From Alphaproteobacteria bacterium (GTDB lineage Bacteria; Pseudomonadota; Alphaproteobacteria; RF32; CAG-239), in NCBI GenBank assembly GCA_017470165.1, contig JAFUEX010000024.1:1-64000 (forward strand): 64,000 nucleotides of DNA, in the 5' to 3' direction. The notes under the pieces were generated by a model that worked only from the letters and a program-made list of their open reading frames with translations, was not told the origin of the DNA and did no database searches. Within the stretch, counting starts at the first letter, position 1, and every line of letters starts with the position of its first letter. Both the position numbers and the translations under genes were made by a program. Positions 18,856 to 28,630 of this stretch are shown in pieces.

Positions 18856-20280
18856 ATGCCTGTTGATACACGCACCAAAATTTTGGCCACTATCGGCCCC
18901 TCGTCAGACACCAAAGAGCAAATAGCCGAGTTGATGGATGCCGGAGCAGATGCTTTCAGAATCAATTTCAGTCACGGCACACACGCCGAGCATCGCGAAC
19001 ACATCAAGATAATTCGCAAGCTGGAAAAAGAAAAGAATCGACTGGTGTCCATTGTGGCCGATTTGCAAGGCCCGAAGCTAAGGGTCGGAGATTTTGCCCA
19101 AGACAAGGTTTTGCTGAAGGAGGGCCAAAAATTTGTGTTGGATTTGAATCCGGAAAAAGGGGATGCGACAAGAGTTTGCCTGCCGCACAAAGAAATTTTT
19201 GCTGCGGTCAAGGCCGGTGAAATCTTGTTGGTAAATGATGGTTATATCGCCCTGAAGGTAGTAAAATGCTCCAAAGACAAAATTGAAACCAAGGTCAAAA
19301 CCGGCGGTTATATATCCTCGCATAAAGGGGTTAATTTGCCCAATACCAAACTTAATATTTCAGCCATAACCGACAAAGATAAAAAAGACCTTAAGTTTGC
19401 GCTGGAAAACGATGTTGACTGGGTCGGATTGTCGTTTGTACAAAAACTCTCGGATGTAAAAGAGCTGAAAAAGCTGGTTGACGGAAAGGCAAAAATTATA
19501 TCCAAGCTGGAAAAACCTTCGGCAATTGATGATTTGGACAATATTGTAAAAGAATCGGATGCCATTATGGTGGCGCGCGGTGATTTGGGAGTAGAGTGTC
19601 CGCTGCAAGTAGTGCCGGTATTGCAGAAACGAATAGTGAAGACTTGCCGAATGCAATCAAAACCGGTAATTGTGGCAACCCAAATGCTGGAATCGATGAT
19701 AGTTAACCCCACCCCCACCCGCGCTGAGGTTTCGGATGTGGCCACGGCGGTCTATGACGGGGCTGACACGGTGATGCTTTCGGCCGAAACCGCGGCCGGA
19801 AAATATCCGTCAGCGGCCGTTAAGATGATGCACAAAATTATCTCGCAGGTAGAGGACGACCCATTGTTTTTCGAGATGATGAACTCGGCGCGCTCTAAGC
19901 CGTTTATGGCCAAAGAGGCAGATGCAATTACTTTTGCCGCATCAGAAATTGCTTTGGCCTTGAAAAATGTAAGTGCGATTGTCTGCTATTCATCATCGGG
20001 TTCAACCACCTTTTTGACTGCCAGCGAGCGCCCTGCTCTGCCGATTGTGGCACTGTCGCGGGATATTAAGGTGGCGCGGCAAATGGGAATCGTTTGGGGG
20101 GTTAAACCCTATGTAAACAAAACCTCTTTCCAAAAATTTGACAATGTCGAAGATTGTGCAATTGAATACGCCAAGGCAGCCGGTGTTGCCAAATCGGGGA
20201 ATCATATTATTATTACCGCCGGTTTCCCGCTGAATGTTAAGGGGCGAACCAATATGCTGCATACGGTATATATTCCCTAG
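18856..20280 (+). CDS. pyk: pyruvate kinase
   Basis: 474 residues. Family landmarks are RINFSHGTHAEH (residues ~35-46), DLQGPKLRVG and the active-site segment IMVARGDLGVECPLQ (~238-252), then ATQMLESMIVNPTPTRAEVSDVA. It converts phosphoenolpyruvate and ADP to pyruvate and ATP. AAGGAA precedes the ATG. deoB starts 18 bases later, so the two are probably co-transcribed. Confidence 0.97.
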   Translation: MPVDTRTKILATIGPSSDTKEQIAELMDAGADAFRINFSHGTHAEHREHIKIIRKLEKEKNRLVSIVADLQGPKLRVGDFAQDKVLLKEGQKFVLDLNPEKGDATRVCLPHKEIFAAVKAGEILLVNDGYIALKVVKCSKDKIETKVKTGGYISSHKGVNLPNTKLNISAITDKDKKDLKFALENDVDWVGLSFVQKLSDVKELKKLVDGKAKIISKLEKPSAIDDLDNIVKESDAIMVARGDLGVECPLQVVPVLQKRIVKTCRMQSKPVIVATQMLESMIVNPTPTRAEVSDVATAVYDGADTVMLSAETAAGKYPSAAVKMMHKIISQVEDDPLFFEMMNSARSKPFMAKEADAITFAASEIALALKNVSAIVCYSSSGSTTFLTASERPALPIVALSRDIKVARQMGIVWGVKPYVNKTSFQKFDNVEDCAIEYAKAAGVAKSGNHIIITAGFPLNVKGRTNMLHTVYIP

Positions 20281-20298
20281 CACTATAAGGAGACTGTG

Positions 20299-21486
20299 AT
20301 GGCGCGAGCAATAATTTTAGTGATGGATTCTTTTGGTATCGGCGGGGCCGGTGATGCCGCCGCCTATGGCGATGAAGGAGCGGATACTTTCGGACATATT
20401 GTCGATAACTATCCTGATTTGCAAATTCCCAACCTGATAAAGCTGGGACTGGCACAAGCAGCCGGAGAAGCCAGCGGAGTGCAACGCCATCTGACCACCA
20501 CGGGGGCCAAGATAGACCTGCCCGCCAAATTCGGACACTGTCGCGAGATAAGTTTGGCCAAAGACACAACTTCAGGACATTGGGAAATCGCCGGTGTGCC
20601 GGTGCTTGAGCCATGGGGATATTTTAAGCCGGATTATCCGTCATTTCCGGCAGATTTGGTGGCCAAAATATGCCAACGCGCCGGTTTGAACGGGATTTTG
20701 GGCAACAAGGCGGCGTCCGGAACCGTAATTATTCAGGAATTGGGCGAGGAGCATATCCATAGCCTGAAACCGATTTTTTACACTTCGGCAGACAGCAACC
20801 TGCAAATTGCCGCACATGAAAAATATTTCGGCTTAGAAAGATTATATGCCTTGTGTCAAATTGCTTATGAAGAAGTTAAACCCTATCACATTGCCCGAGT
20901 TATTGCTCGACCGTTTATCGGCGAAAAAAATAGCGAGTTTACCCGCACCGGAAACCGTCACGACTATTCGGTGCCGCCCATCGATCAGACTTTGTTGGAT
21001 ATTGCTCGCCAAGCCGGCCGCGAAGTATTTGCCATCGGCAAAATCAGCGATATTTTTGCCGGCTCCGGCGTAAGCCGCAAATTGCCGGCTTCCGGCCATA
21101 CTGCGATATGGGAACAAACTTTTGCCGCATTGAGCGAGGCACCGGAGGGCAGTTTGATTTTTACCAATTTTGTAGATTTTGATATGTTATACGGGCATCG
21201 CCGCGACCTGAACGGTTATGCCAAAGCGCTGGAGGAATTTGATGCGCGTTTGCCGGAGCTGGCCGACAGGCTGCAACAAGATGATGTGGTGTTTATTACT
21301 GCCGATCATGGTAATGACCCCACCGCCAAAGGTTCTGATCACACACGCGAGCAGGTGCCGGTGTTGGCAATCGGTCGCGGGATAACACCGGAAAACATCG
21401 GTGAGCGAAAAACTTTTGCCGATATCGGGCAGAGCGCGGCCAAAGTTATCGGGTTGAAACAATTGAGCGGGACATCATTTTTATGA
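20299..21486 (+). CDS. deoB: phosphopentomutase
   Basis: 395 residues, alkaline-phosphatase superfamily. Metal ligands sit in LVMDSFGIGGAGDA at the N terminus and in FITADHGNDPT and GSDHTREQVP near the C terminus. The phosphorylated Thr lies in KDTTSGHWEI. It interconverts ribose-1- and ribose-5-phosphate in nucleoside salvage. ATG 20299 is preferred over the GTG at 20296 because AAGGAG lies 6 bases before it. The end overlaps the next gene by 4 bases. Confidence 0.95.
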   Translation: MARAIILVMDSFGIGGAGDAAAYGDEGADTFGHIVDNYPDLQIPNLIKLGLAQAAGEASGVQRHLTTTGAKIDLPAKFGHCREISLAKDTTSGHWEIAGVPVLEPWGYFKPDYPSFPADLVAKICQRAGLNGILGNKAASGTVIIQELGEEHIHSLKPIFYTSADSNLQIAAHEKYFGLERLYALCQIAYEEVKPYHIARVIARPFIGEKNSEFTRTGNRHDYSVPPIDQTLLDIARQAGREVFAIGKISDIFAGSGVSRKLPASGHTAIWEQTFAALSEAPEGSLIFTNFVDFDMLYGHRRDLNGYAKALEEFDARLPELADRLQQDDVVFITADHGNDPTAKGSDHTREQVPVLAIGRGITPENIGERKTFADIGQSAAKVIGLKQLSGTSFL

Positions 21487-22247
21487 GACTTCAGGCGCCG
21501 AATCTGACATTCAAACATTGTTTTTTTGACCGCGCCGGCGGAGTTTCAACCGGTGTGTTCGGCGGCTTGAACATCAGCCCGAAAGGTGTGGCATCCGCCG
21601 ATGAGTTGTGGCAAAATCTGGGAATTGCCGCCCGTGAAATGGGCTTAAAGCTATCTGATTTGCTACTGCTGAACCAAGGTGTCAGCAACCGCGCCTTAAG
21701 GGTCGAGGCAGCATCAAGCTACACACTAACTGCCGACGGAGCAGCCACCAAAACAAAAAATGTGGCGCTTTGCCTGCGCACGGCCGATTGTGCACCGATT
21801 TTGCTGGAAGACGCCGTCAATAAGGTTATCGGTGCAGCTCACGCCGGATGGCGGGGAGCCGTCGATGGGATTATTGAGAACACTATAGAAACTATGATAA
21901 GTTTGGGAGCCGAGCGGGATAAAATCAAAGCAGCAGTCGGTCCTTGTATTGCACAAAAATCCTACGAGGTTGACAAACGCTTTTACAAGAATTTTATAGC
22001 GCGGAGCAAAGAATACCATCAATTTTTTATCTGCTCCCCTGAGGCCAAATATTATTTTGATTTGGCGGCGTTTTGTCGGTTCCGACTGGAGAAATGCGGC
22101 ATTGATGATATTGCCGTTTTGATGAAGGACACCTATGCCTTGGCGGAAGATTATTACAGTTATCGGCGTTTTACCCATCAAGGAGTTATCAAACCGCAGG
22201 TAGGTTTCGGAGCACAATTGTCGTTGATTGTGATGCCGAAGGAATAA
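21483..22247 (+). CDS. pgeF: purine nucleoside phosphorylase YfiH / laccase-domain protein
   Basis: 254 residues of the YfiH (DUF152, Cu-oxidase_4) family. The conserved segments CLRTADCAPILL and GAAHAGWRGAVDGIIEN carry the Cys/His metal site. Members were called polyphenol oxidase; they have purine nucleoside phosphorylase activity and are also linked to peptidoglycan precursor quality control (PgeF). The ATG overlaps the deoB stop, placing it in the pyk-deoB operon, and it is followed by a peptidoglycan amidase. Confidence 0.9.
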   Translation: MRLQAPNLTFKHCFFDRAGGVSTGVFGGLNISPKGVASADELWQNLGIAAREMGLKLSDLLLLNQGVSNRALRVEAASSYTLTADGAATKTKNVALCLRTADCAPILLEDAVNKVIGAAHAGWRGAVDGIIENTIETMISLGAERDKIKAAVGPCIAQKSYEVDKRFYKNFIARSKEYHQFFICSPEAKYYFDLAAFCRFRLEKCGIDDIAVLMKDTYALAEDYYSYRRFTHQGVIKPQVGFGAQLSLIVMPKE

Positions 22248-22251
22248 GCCG

Positions 22252-22989
22252 ATGCGACAAAAATTTTTGCCTTTTTACGACGAACGCAAAGCAGATATTG
22301 ATATGATAGTGCTACATTGCACGGTGCACACGCCGGAAAACATTGTCGAGGCTTTTTGTCAGCACCGTGTAAGTTCGCATTATGTAATCGGTGGCGATGG
22401 TGCAATCTGGCAGATGGTGGCCGATGACAAGCGGGCTTGGCACGCCGGTGTGTCATATTGGCGCGGGGTGCGCGATATAAATTCACATTCTGTCGGCATC
22501 GAGCTGAGTTCACCGGATTTGGGACAAAGCGATTATACAACCGCGCAAAAGCAAAGTCTGACAGAGCTGTTGCAAAAGTTAATCAAACAATATGCCATTG
22601 CCCCGCAAAATATTGTCGGACATTCGGACATTGCCCCTACCCGCAAGGCTGATCCGGGGAGGAGCTTTTTTTGGCGCGAATTAGCTGCCGCGGGGATTGG
22701 CATATGGCCGGACAACTCACCGCTGTCTTTGGCTGAGAAAAGCGACTTTAATGAGGCAGACACTCTGGCTTTGATAGGCTATGATACTGCGGATATTAAG
22801 GCTGCAAGACTGGCCTTTTGCCGCAGATTTTTACCGGAAAGCGTGGATGATGATGCCGATATCGGCAATATCGAAAACCATCTCCGAGCCAAGATAGAGG
22901 CTTTTGCGGCGCCACAAAATTATCACTCAAGGCTTAAGGTGGTGGCTCAGCAATATCTGATGGCGTCCAACACCCCTTGCAAAATATAG
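22252..22989 (+). CDS. N-acetylmuramoyl-L-alanine amidase (amidase_2, AmpD/AmiD-like)
   Basis: 245 residues. Zinc ligands fit the amidase_2 pattern: His22 in IVLHCTVH, His in VGHSDIAPTRKADPG (~124) and the Asp 10 residues later. WHAG (His64) and GIELSSPD flank the active site. No signal peptide is seen, so it probably recycles anhydromuropeptides in the cytoplasm, as AmpD does. The C-terminal part (~165-245) resembles a small peptidoglycan-binding domain. The 3' end overlaps the convergent ruvX gene by 43 bases. Confidence 0.88.
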   Translation: MRQKFLPFYDERKADIDMIVLHCTVHTPENIVEAFCQHRVSSHYVIGGDGAIWQMVADDKRAWHAGVSYWRGVRDINSHSVGIELSSPDLGQSDYTTAQKQSLTELLQKLIKQYAIAPQNIVGHSDIAPTRKADPGRSFFWRELAAAGIGIWPDNSPLSLAEKSDFNEADTLALIGYDTADIKAARLAFCRRFLPESVDDDADIGNIENHLRAKIEAFAAPQNYHSRLKVVAQQYLMASNTPCKI

Positions 22990-23405
22990 CAGGCGGCCGA
23001 AGAATCGAGAATTTGCCTACGTTTGGCGCGGGACATATCCACCTCTCTGATTAAAAAATTTTCAACTGCTTTAGAGGATAAACGCTCATCCCAAAAAATA
23101 TACGGCAAAGGAATCTGCGATGCCACCTTGACGGCAAATTTGCGAGCGGCAGCCGCTGTTGTACCCTCGCTGCCGTCCATTTGCAACGGCAAGCCGTAAA
23201 CCAAGGCGCCAACCTCTTTTTCCGTTATGATTTTTTTTATCTGCGCAAGGTCTTGCGTCTCAGAGTGCCGTTGAATAATCGGCAAAGGATTAGCTGTCAG
23301 CAACAGCAAATCGGACACCGCAACACCCAGACGCTTTTCGCCGTAATCAAAGGCAAGCAGTGCACGGTGCGGAGGTAATTGTGATTTCAGCTCTTGTATG
23401 TTCAT
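22947..23405 (-). CDS. ruvX: Holliday-junction resolvase-like YqgF/RuvX
   Basis: 152 residues with the RNase H-like YqgF fold: LAFDYGEKRLGVAVSD, ALVYGLPLQMDGSEG and FWDERLSSKAVE are all family landmarks. YqgF acts in 16S rRNA 5' processing and has been described as a possible Holliday junction resolvase. The frame extends to a TTG at 23423, but ATG 23405 has TAAGG about 9 bases upstream and is preferred. It overlaps the amidase gene tail-to-tail. Confidence 0.9.
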   Translation of the reverse strand: MNIQELKSQLPPHRALLAFDYGEKRLGVAVSDLLLLTANPLPIIQRHSETQDLAQIKKIITEKEVGALVYGLPLQMDGSEGTTAAAARKFAVKVASQIPLPYIFWDERLSSKAVENFLIREVDMSRAKRRQILDSSAACYILQGVLDAIRYC

Positions 23406-23601
23406 ACTGCAAGCCTTAACCAAATAACGATAATTGTCAAGATGTATTTGACCGGCCGACTTTAAGGCGCTTTCATTATTTTGCGACTATTTGATAGCAA
23501 AAAGCTGTGAACAATTTATTTTTGCCTTTTGCTTTCGCAGGTTTTGCATTAAAATCACAGGCAAATAATGTTTTAACAACCCTGATTTTAGGAACGGAAA
23601 A

Positions 23602-24720
23602 ATGAGATTTACGATTGAACGGGCAAATTTGTTGAAAACCTTGAGCCATGTGCAGAGCATTGTGGAAAAAAGAAACACTATACCGGTGCTCTCCAATGTG
23701 CGGATTGAGGCTTTGGATGACGGCATCAGCTTTAAGGCCACGGATATGGACACCGAAATAACCGAGATGGCCGATGCCAAAATAACCGAGAAAGGCGCAA
23801 CCACCGCGCCGGCGCATATGCTTTATGACATTGTGCGCAAGTTGTCGGACGGCAGTCAGGTAGAGTTGATTTACCCTGATGACAAAGGCCAGCTCACCAT
23901 TTCTTCCGGACGGTCCAAGTTTTCGCTTTCGACTATTGCCGTAGAGGATTTTCCGGTTATCTCCGGCGACAAACTGCCCACTTCGTTTGTAATGGCCAAA
24001 GATGAGCTGAAAGATGTAATTGACCGCACACAATTTGCAATGTCAACCGAGGAGACCCGTTATTATCTCAATGGTTTGTATGTTCACGCCAAAACCGATG
24101 GCAAAGCCGAGGTTCTGCGGATTGTAGCCACCGATGGGCATCGTTTGGCTTGTGTAGAATCGCCCCTGCCCAAGGGTGCCGAGAACTTAAACGGCGTTAT
24201 TATTCCGCGCAAGACTGTTAACGAAATCCGCAAGTTGCTGGATGATAATGCGGTTGAAAATGTTACGGTAGAAATCTCGGAAAACAAAGTGCGTTTTTCG
24301 GTTACCGATATAACCCTGACATCAAAGCTGATTGACGGAACTTATCCGGATTATGAGCGGGTTATTCCGACAGATAACGACAAATCATTGGAGCTGAATG
24401 TTAAGGCTTTGGCATCGGCAGTTGATCGCGTGTCGGTAGTGGCCGAGCGCACCCGTGCCATCAAGATGCTCACCAACCCCAACAAAATCACCATCGTAAC
24501 CTCCAGTCCGGATTTGGGTAGCGCCTCCGAAGATTTAGAGGCTCAATACGAGCACGAATCGCTGGAAATCGGTTATAACTTCCGCTATCTGTTGGATATT
24601 TTGGCAGAAATCAAGGGAGAGACGGTAAAAATTTCGTTTGCAGATGCATCGTCGCCTTCGGTGATTAATGATTCGGCGGACGCTTCGGCAATTTATGTAC
24701 TGATGCCAATGAGAATCTGA
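23602..24720 (+). CDS. dnaN: DNA polymerase III beta subunit (sliding clamp)
   Basis: 372 residues, normal clamp length, starting MRFTIERANLLKTLSHVQ and ending with the canonical YVLMPMRI. Three clamp domains are expected. It tethers DNA polymerase III to DNA and binds many partners. recF follows with a 1-base gap; dnaA, often upstream, is not here, and the gene lies about 23 kb from the proposed origin. Confidence 0.97.
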   Translation: MRFTIERANLLKTLSHVQSIVEKRNTIPVLSNVRIEALDDGISFKATDMDTEITEMADAKITEKGATTAPAHMLYDIVRKLSDGSQVELIYPDDKGQLTISSGRSKFSLSTIAVEDFPVISGDKLPTSFVMAKDELKDVIDRTQFAMSTEETRYYLNGLYVHAKTDGKAEVLRIVATDGHRLACVESPLPKGAENLNGVIIPRKTVNEIRKLLDDNAVENVTVEISENKVRFSVTDITLTSKLIDGTYPDYERVIPTDNDKSLELNVKALASAVDRVSVVAERTRAIKMLTNPNKITIVTSSPDLGSASEDLEAQYEHESLEIGYNFRYLLDILAEIKGETVKISFADASSPSVINDSADASAIYVLMPMRI

Positions 24721-24721
24721 T

Positions 24722-25945
24722 ATGGATAACTTAGCGAGTGATTTAGCCAGATTAACCAAGTTAAAGTCAGGTGTTGAACGCCTGACTTTAACTGACTATA
24801 GAAATTACTCGTCATTAAGAATCGAGGCCAATGGCGGTCCGATTGTAGTGTTTGGCGAAAACGGTTCTGGCAAAACCAACATCTTGGAGGCCGTCTCGTT
24901 TTTGTCACCGGGGCGCGGATTGCGTGGCGCCAAACTTGCGGATATTAAAAGATTTATCCCGCAGATTACACCGCAAGGCGGCATTGCTTTTGTAACCCCG
25001 TTGCGTTGGGCAGTAGCGGCCGAAATTGTAAACAACGGGGATGCGCATACACTGGCCACTGCGGTAGAAAAATCAACCAAAGAAATCGAAGACGCCGAGG
25101 GCAACCGGTCGTTTGAACGGCGAATCGTGATGATTAACGGCAACAAATCATCTCTGCAAAGCGATTTGGGGAAATATATTTCGACTATATGGCTGACACC
25201 GCAAATGGACAGGCTGTTCAGGGGCGGGAGCCAACCGCGGCGAGCTTTTTTGGATAGGATGGTGTATGCCTTTGACAATGACCACGCCAAGAGAGTGGCT
25301 GATTTCGAGCATTTGTACCGTGAGCGCTATCGCTTGATTAAAGACAACAAAATTGACAACTATTGGTTGGAATCGCTGGAAGAAAAAATGGCCGGTTTAG
25401 GGGTAGCCATTGCCGCGGCCAGACGTGAGCAAATTGCCCGCCTGAATGCTTTTATTGAGCGCGAACCTGATGATGTTTTTCCCAGTGTGCAAATCGAACT
25501 GCAAGGGCGCATCGAAAAAGAGTTGGACGACCATCCTGCCGTAATGGTAGAAGAAATTTATAAAGATATTTTGCGCTCACAACGGAAAATCTTGCCGGAT
25601 GGAGCGGAAAAAGACGGAGTTAACCACACCGATTTTAAGGTTTATCACAAGAAAAAATGTATGCCGGCGGAGATGTGTTCAACCGGTGAACAAAAATCAT
25701 TGCTGGTAAGCATTATTTTGGCGCAAGCCAAGTGCCAAACGCTGCACAAAGGTTTTGCGCCGGTGGTGTTACTGGATGAGGTGGCAGCGCATTTAGATGA
25801 TACCAAACGCGAAGCGCTGCTCAAAAAAATCGTAGATTTGAATTTTCAGGCTTGGATAACCACGACCAATCCGGAGTTGTTTGAGGTTATCAAAAGCTCT
25901 TCCCAATTTATTGAGGTAAAACACAACCACGCAACCACTGTCTAG
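24722..25945 (+). CDS. recF: DNA replication and repair protein RecF
   Basis: 407 residues, an SMC-like ABC ATPase. Walker A GENGSGKTN (~45-53), signature CSTGEQKSLLVSI and Walker B VVLLDEVAAHLDD are present. RecF with RecO and RecR loads RecA at gaps. It starts 1 base after dnaN. The N terminus is longer than usual by about 15 residues, and a perfect 12-bp hairpin lies within codons 13-24. Confidence 0.93.
   Translation: MDNLASDLARLTKLKSGVERLTLTDYRNYSSLRIEANGGPIVVFGENGSGKTNILEAVSFLSPGRGLRGAKLADIKRFIPQITPQGGIAFVTPLRWAVAAEIVNNGDAHTLATAVEKSTKEIEDAEGNRSFERRIVMINGNKSSLQSDLGKYISTIWLTPQMDRLFRGGSQPRRAFLDRMVYAFDNDHAKRVADFEHLYRERYRLIKDNKIDNYWLESLEEKMAGLGVAIAAARREQIARLNAFIEREPDDVFPSVQIELQGRIEKELDDHPAVMVEEIYKDILRSQRKILPDGAEKDGVNHTDFKVYHKKKCMPAEMCSTGEQKSLLVSIILAQAKCQTLHKGFAPVVLLDEVAAHLDDTKREALLKKIVDLNFQAWITTTNPELFEVIKSSSQFIEVKHNHATTV
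24760..24792. repeat. perfect 12-bp hairpin inside the 5' end of recF
   Basis: GTTAAAGTCAGG (24760-24771) and CCTGACTTTAAC (24781-24792) are separated by 9 bases. It begins 38 bases after the recF start codon. The dnaN-recF message can fold here; no T-run follows. Confidence 0.85.
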
Positions 25946-25951
25946 CTGTTT

Positions 25952-27703
25952 CTAATTGACGCGCAGATAGCCATCGGCCTGCAATTTAAAAAGTTTGGCA
26001 TAACGGCCTTTTTTGCGCAACAAGCTCAAATGTGACCCCTCCTCAACGATTTTGCCCTTGTCCATAACAATAATCCTGTCCATTTCGCGCAAAGTTGACA
26101 AACGGTGAGCTATGGCTACCACGGTTTTGTTTTTCATCAGACTTTTTAATGATTGCTGAATATATTTTTCGCTCTCGGAATCCAATGATGAGGTGGCCTC
26201 ATCAAAAATGAGAATCGGAGCATTTTTCAATATGGCTCGGGCAATGGCTATGCGCTGACGTTCACCGCCGGAAAGAATAACCCCTCGGTCACCGACCTTG
26301 GTCTGATATGATTTGGGCAATTGCTCAATGAATTTATCGACTGAGGCCGCGCGCGCCGCCTTTATGATGGCATCATCCGAGGCCGAAGTGTCGCCATAGC
26401 GGATATTGTCCATTATCGTGCGATTGAACAAGCAAATATCCTGAGGCATAACCGCAATATTTTTGTGCAAAGAATCCTGCGTTGCGTTGCGAATATCGAT
26501 ATCGTTGATAAATATTGCTCCGCCCGTAACATCAAAATACCGCGAAATCAACTTAATAAGCGTTGATTTACCGGCGCCGGACGAACCGACAATCCCGACC
26601 TTTTCACCGGCTTTGATAGACAAATTAAACTTGTCGAATATTTTTTGCGAAGCGTTATAACTGAAATCGACATCAGCGAATCGGATATCTGCTTTTTTGA
26701 TTTTGAGAGGTTGCGCAGCGGGCAAATCAAGTATCTCCGGCTCAATAGCCAAGGTTTCCAAAGCCGAATTTATCTGCCCGAAAATGCGCGACAAGTGATT
26801 GAAAGCCCAATTAACCGAAAAAGCCGCCCAGCTCAAACGGTTAAATGTAGTAAGAACAAAAATAAATGTGGTAACATCAATTTTTTGACAATATAACAAC
26901 CAGACATTAATCAGCACAAACAGCACCACCGAGATAATGGCAGAAAACTCCAGACAGGCCATAATTTTCACTTTGGCTTTTTGCTCAATAGTTTCAGCAC
27001 AGCGCCAATCGCGTAAAATGTTAAGCAAATTAGTGCGCTCAAACCGATAGTTGGCAAAACTTTTAATTTCGGCATAATTGGAGATGGCATCAACCACTGC
27101 AGCATTGGTACGGCTTTGATTGGTGGTGGTTTGTTTGGCCAAAGCGGCGCGCCGTCGACCGAAATAAACGCCCTGCCCTGCCAAAAGAACACACCAAATT
27201 ATTACCCCCAATCCCAATATCCAGTTGATGCAGCTGAGAATCCCCAGAGTAATGACAGCATAAAGAAAATCTTGCATTGAGTGATTGGCCTGATACAAAA
27301 ACTCGACCACCCCGTTTTGCAGCTGGTGAAATTTGTTGGAGATATTGCCGGTCATTTCATTGGTAAAATAAGATATGGAATGCCGGTTGACATAATCAAA
27401 TGTGTCACGAATAACCAGCGAGCGAATAGGCGGCACAATTACAGAGGAAAACCACACACCAACAGACTGCAGTCCGCTGCCGGCCATCTCCAGCGCAGCG
27501 GCGGTTCCGATAAACAACAAGATGTTTTGCCAATACCCGACCTCCCCGACAGATGAGGCCATATAATCAAACAACTTAGCAATATAATACTGCGCCCCTT
27601 GCGAAAACAATCGGGAAATCGACGTTAGCAAAATCACAGACCCCAGCAATATTTTGAATTTTTTAAGATAGTGCCAAATAAATTTCCCTGCGGTTTTTTG
27701 CAT
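25952..27703 (-). CDS. ABC exporter, fused permease and ATPase
   Basis: 583 residues: six membrane segments in a type-1 exporter domain (residues ~1-320) followed by a nucleotide-binding domain with Walker A GSSGAGKSTL, signature LSGGERQRIAIARAI and Walker B ILIFDEATSSLDS. It should act as a homodimer. The family covers lipid, peptide and drug exporters; nothing seen identifies the substrate. The stop lies 6 bases from recF's stop, convergent. No partner gene is next to it. Confidence 0.9.
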   Translation of the reverse strand: MQKTAGKFIWHYLKKFKILLGSVILLTSISRLFSQGAQYYIAKLFDYMASSVGEVGYWQNILLFIGTAAALEMAGSGLQSVGVWFSSVIVPPIRSLVIRDTFDYVNRHSISYFTNEMTGNISNKFHQLQNGVVEFLYQANHSMQDFLYAVITLGILSCINWILGLGVIIWCVLLAGQGVYFGRRRAALAKQTTTNQSRTNAAVVDAISNYAEIKSFANYRFERTNLLNILRDWRCAETIEQKAKVKIMACLEFSAIISVVLFVLINVWLLYCQKIDVTTFIFVLTTFNRLSWAAFSVNWAFNHLSRIFGQINSALETLAIEPEILDLPAAQPLKIKKADIRFADVDFSYNASQKIFDKFNLSIKAGEKVGIVGSSGAGKSTLIKLISRYFDVTGGAIFINDIDIRNATQDSLHKNIAVMPQDICLFNRTIMDNIRYGDTSASDDAIIKAARAASVDKFIEQLPKSYQTKVGDRGVILSGGERQRIAIARAILKNAPILIFDEATSSLDSESEKYIQQSLKSLMKNKTVVAIAHRLSTLREMDRIIVMDKGKIVEEGSHLSLLRKKGRYAKLFKLQADGYLRVN

Positions 27704-27720
27704 AACTTATTAACCTAAAA

Positions 27721-27749
27721 TTGACAGTTTGATGTTATAGTTGTAACAT
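27721..27749 (+). promoter_or_regulatory. sigma-70-type promoter of the regulatory PTS genes
   Basis: TTGACA (27721-27726), 17-base spacer, TAACAT (27744-27749), about 38 bases before the ATG at 27787. Confidence 0.65.
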
Positions 27750-27786
27750 AAAAAAAAGTTTTTGCAACAACTTGAAGGCACTTGAT

Positions 27787-28212
27787 ATGGAAACACAATA
27801 TTACACCTTGATTGAAAAACAGGACTTCTTTGAAATTATTGAGAACAAATACGGCGAGCTGGCCATTTTTATTGATGCCCGTGTGGGAACCCCCGAAGAG
27901 CCGGTATTGCAGTTTGACGGCAAAAAAACCGCCCTGTTAAAGCGCGATGCCCATCTGGCAGTGCGGCTGGATAATATTATGGATGAGACGGTTGAGCCTT
28001 TGGCCGAATCCGAGTTTGTGATGATTGTGGAACTGAAGGGCAAAATGGTGGAAAGAATTTACGGCGTGCCGGTAGAAAATGTCGAGGAGATAGTGTTCAA
28101 CGGCAAACAGACCCGTGCCGATGAGCTGATCAAAGCTAAAAGCCGCGAGGAGCTGCTGGAGAGTTTCGGTGCCGTAAAAATCTGGAACAGCGGCGAGAAG
28201 AACGTTAAATAA
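27787..28212 (+). CDS. hypothetical protein (141 aa) leading the PTS operon
   Basis: I do not recognise the family. The protein is soluble and acidic, with METQYYTLIEKQDFFEIIEN at the start and a middle segment ESEFVMIVELKGKMVERIYG. Start chosen at ATG 27787 with GAAGG 8 bases upstream, rather than the in-frame TTG at 27772. It precedes the mannose-type EIIA gene by 13 bases and shares its promoter, so a link to PTS regulation is plausible but unproven. Confidence 0.7.
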   Translation: METQYYTLIEKQDFFEIIENKYGELAIFIDARVGTPEEPVLQFDGKKTALLKRDAHLAVRLDNIMDETVEPLAESEFVMIVELKGKMVERIYGVPVENVEEIVFNGKQTRADELIKAKSREELLESFGAVKIWNSGEKNVK

Positions 28213-28225
28213 GCGAGGCAAAAAA

Positions 28226-28624
28226 ATGATTGGTTTGGTTTTGGTTACTCACGGAAATTTGGCTAAGGAGTTTTTGTCGGCCATGCAGCACGTGGTGGGT
28301 ATGCAACAGCAGATTGACACCGTGTGCATCGGGCCGGAAGACGATATGGAAATGCGCCGCAACGAAATTATGGAAAAAGTTAATCAGACCAACAGCGGCG
28401 AAGGCGTTATTTTGTTGACCGATATGTTTGGCGGAACTCCGTCAAACTTGGCCTTATCAATTATGGACCGTGCCAATGTAGAGATTTTGGCCGGCATTAA
28501 CTTGCCGATGCTGATAAAAATCGCCGGTCTGCGCAAAGAAAACAATTTGAAAAAAACCGTGGAAGGGGCTCAGGATGCCGGAAAAAAATACATAACCGTG
28601 GCCTCTCAATTGCTGGGTAAGTAA
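28226..28624 (+). CDS. PTS mannose-family EIIA component (regulatory)
   Basis: 132 residues, single EIIA-Man domain, with the phosphorylated His9 in LVLVTHGN and the substrate loop TDMFGGTPSNLA. There is no sugar permease or EIIB here. In alphaproteobacteria such a protein works with an HPr-like protein and HprK as a regulatory PTS that receives phosphate without transporting sugar. HPr follows 6 bases after the stop, and the kinase HprK is encoded at 35.4 kb. Confidence 0.9.
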   Translation: MIGLVLVTHGNLAKEFLSAMQHVVGMQQQIDTVCIGPEDDMEMRRNEIMEKVNQTNSGEGVILLTDMFGGTPSNLALSIMDRANVEILAGINLPMLIKIAGLRKENNLKKTVEGAQDAGKKYITVASQLLGK

Positions 28625-28630
28625 GAAATT

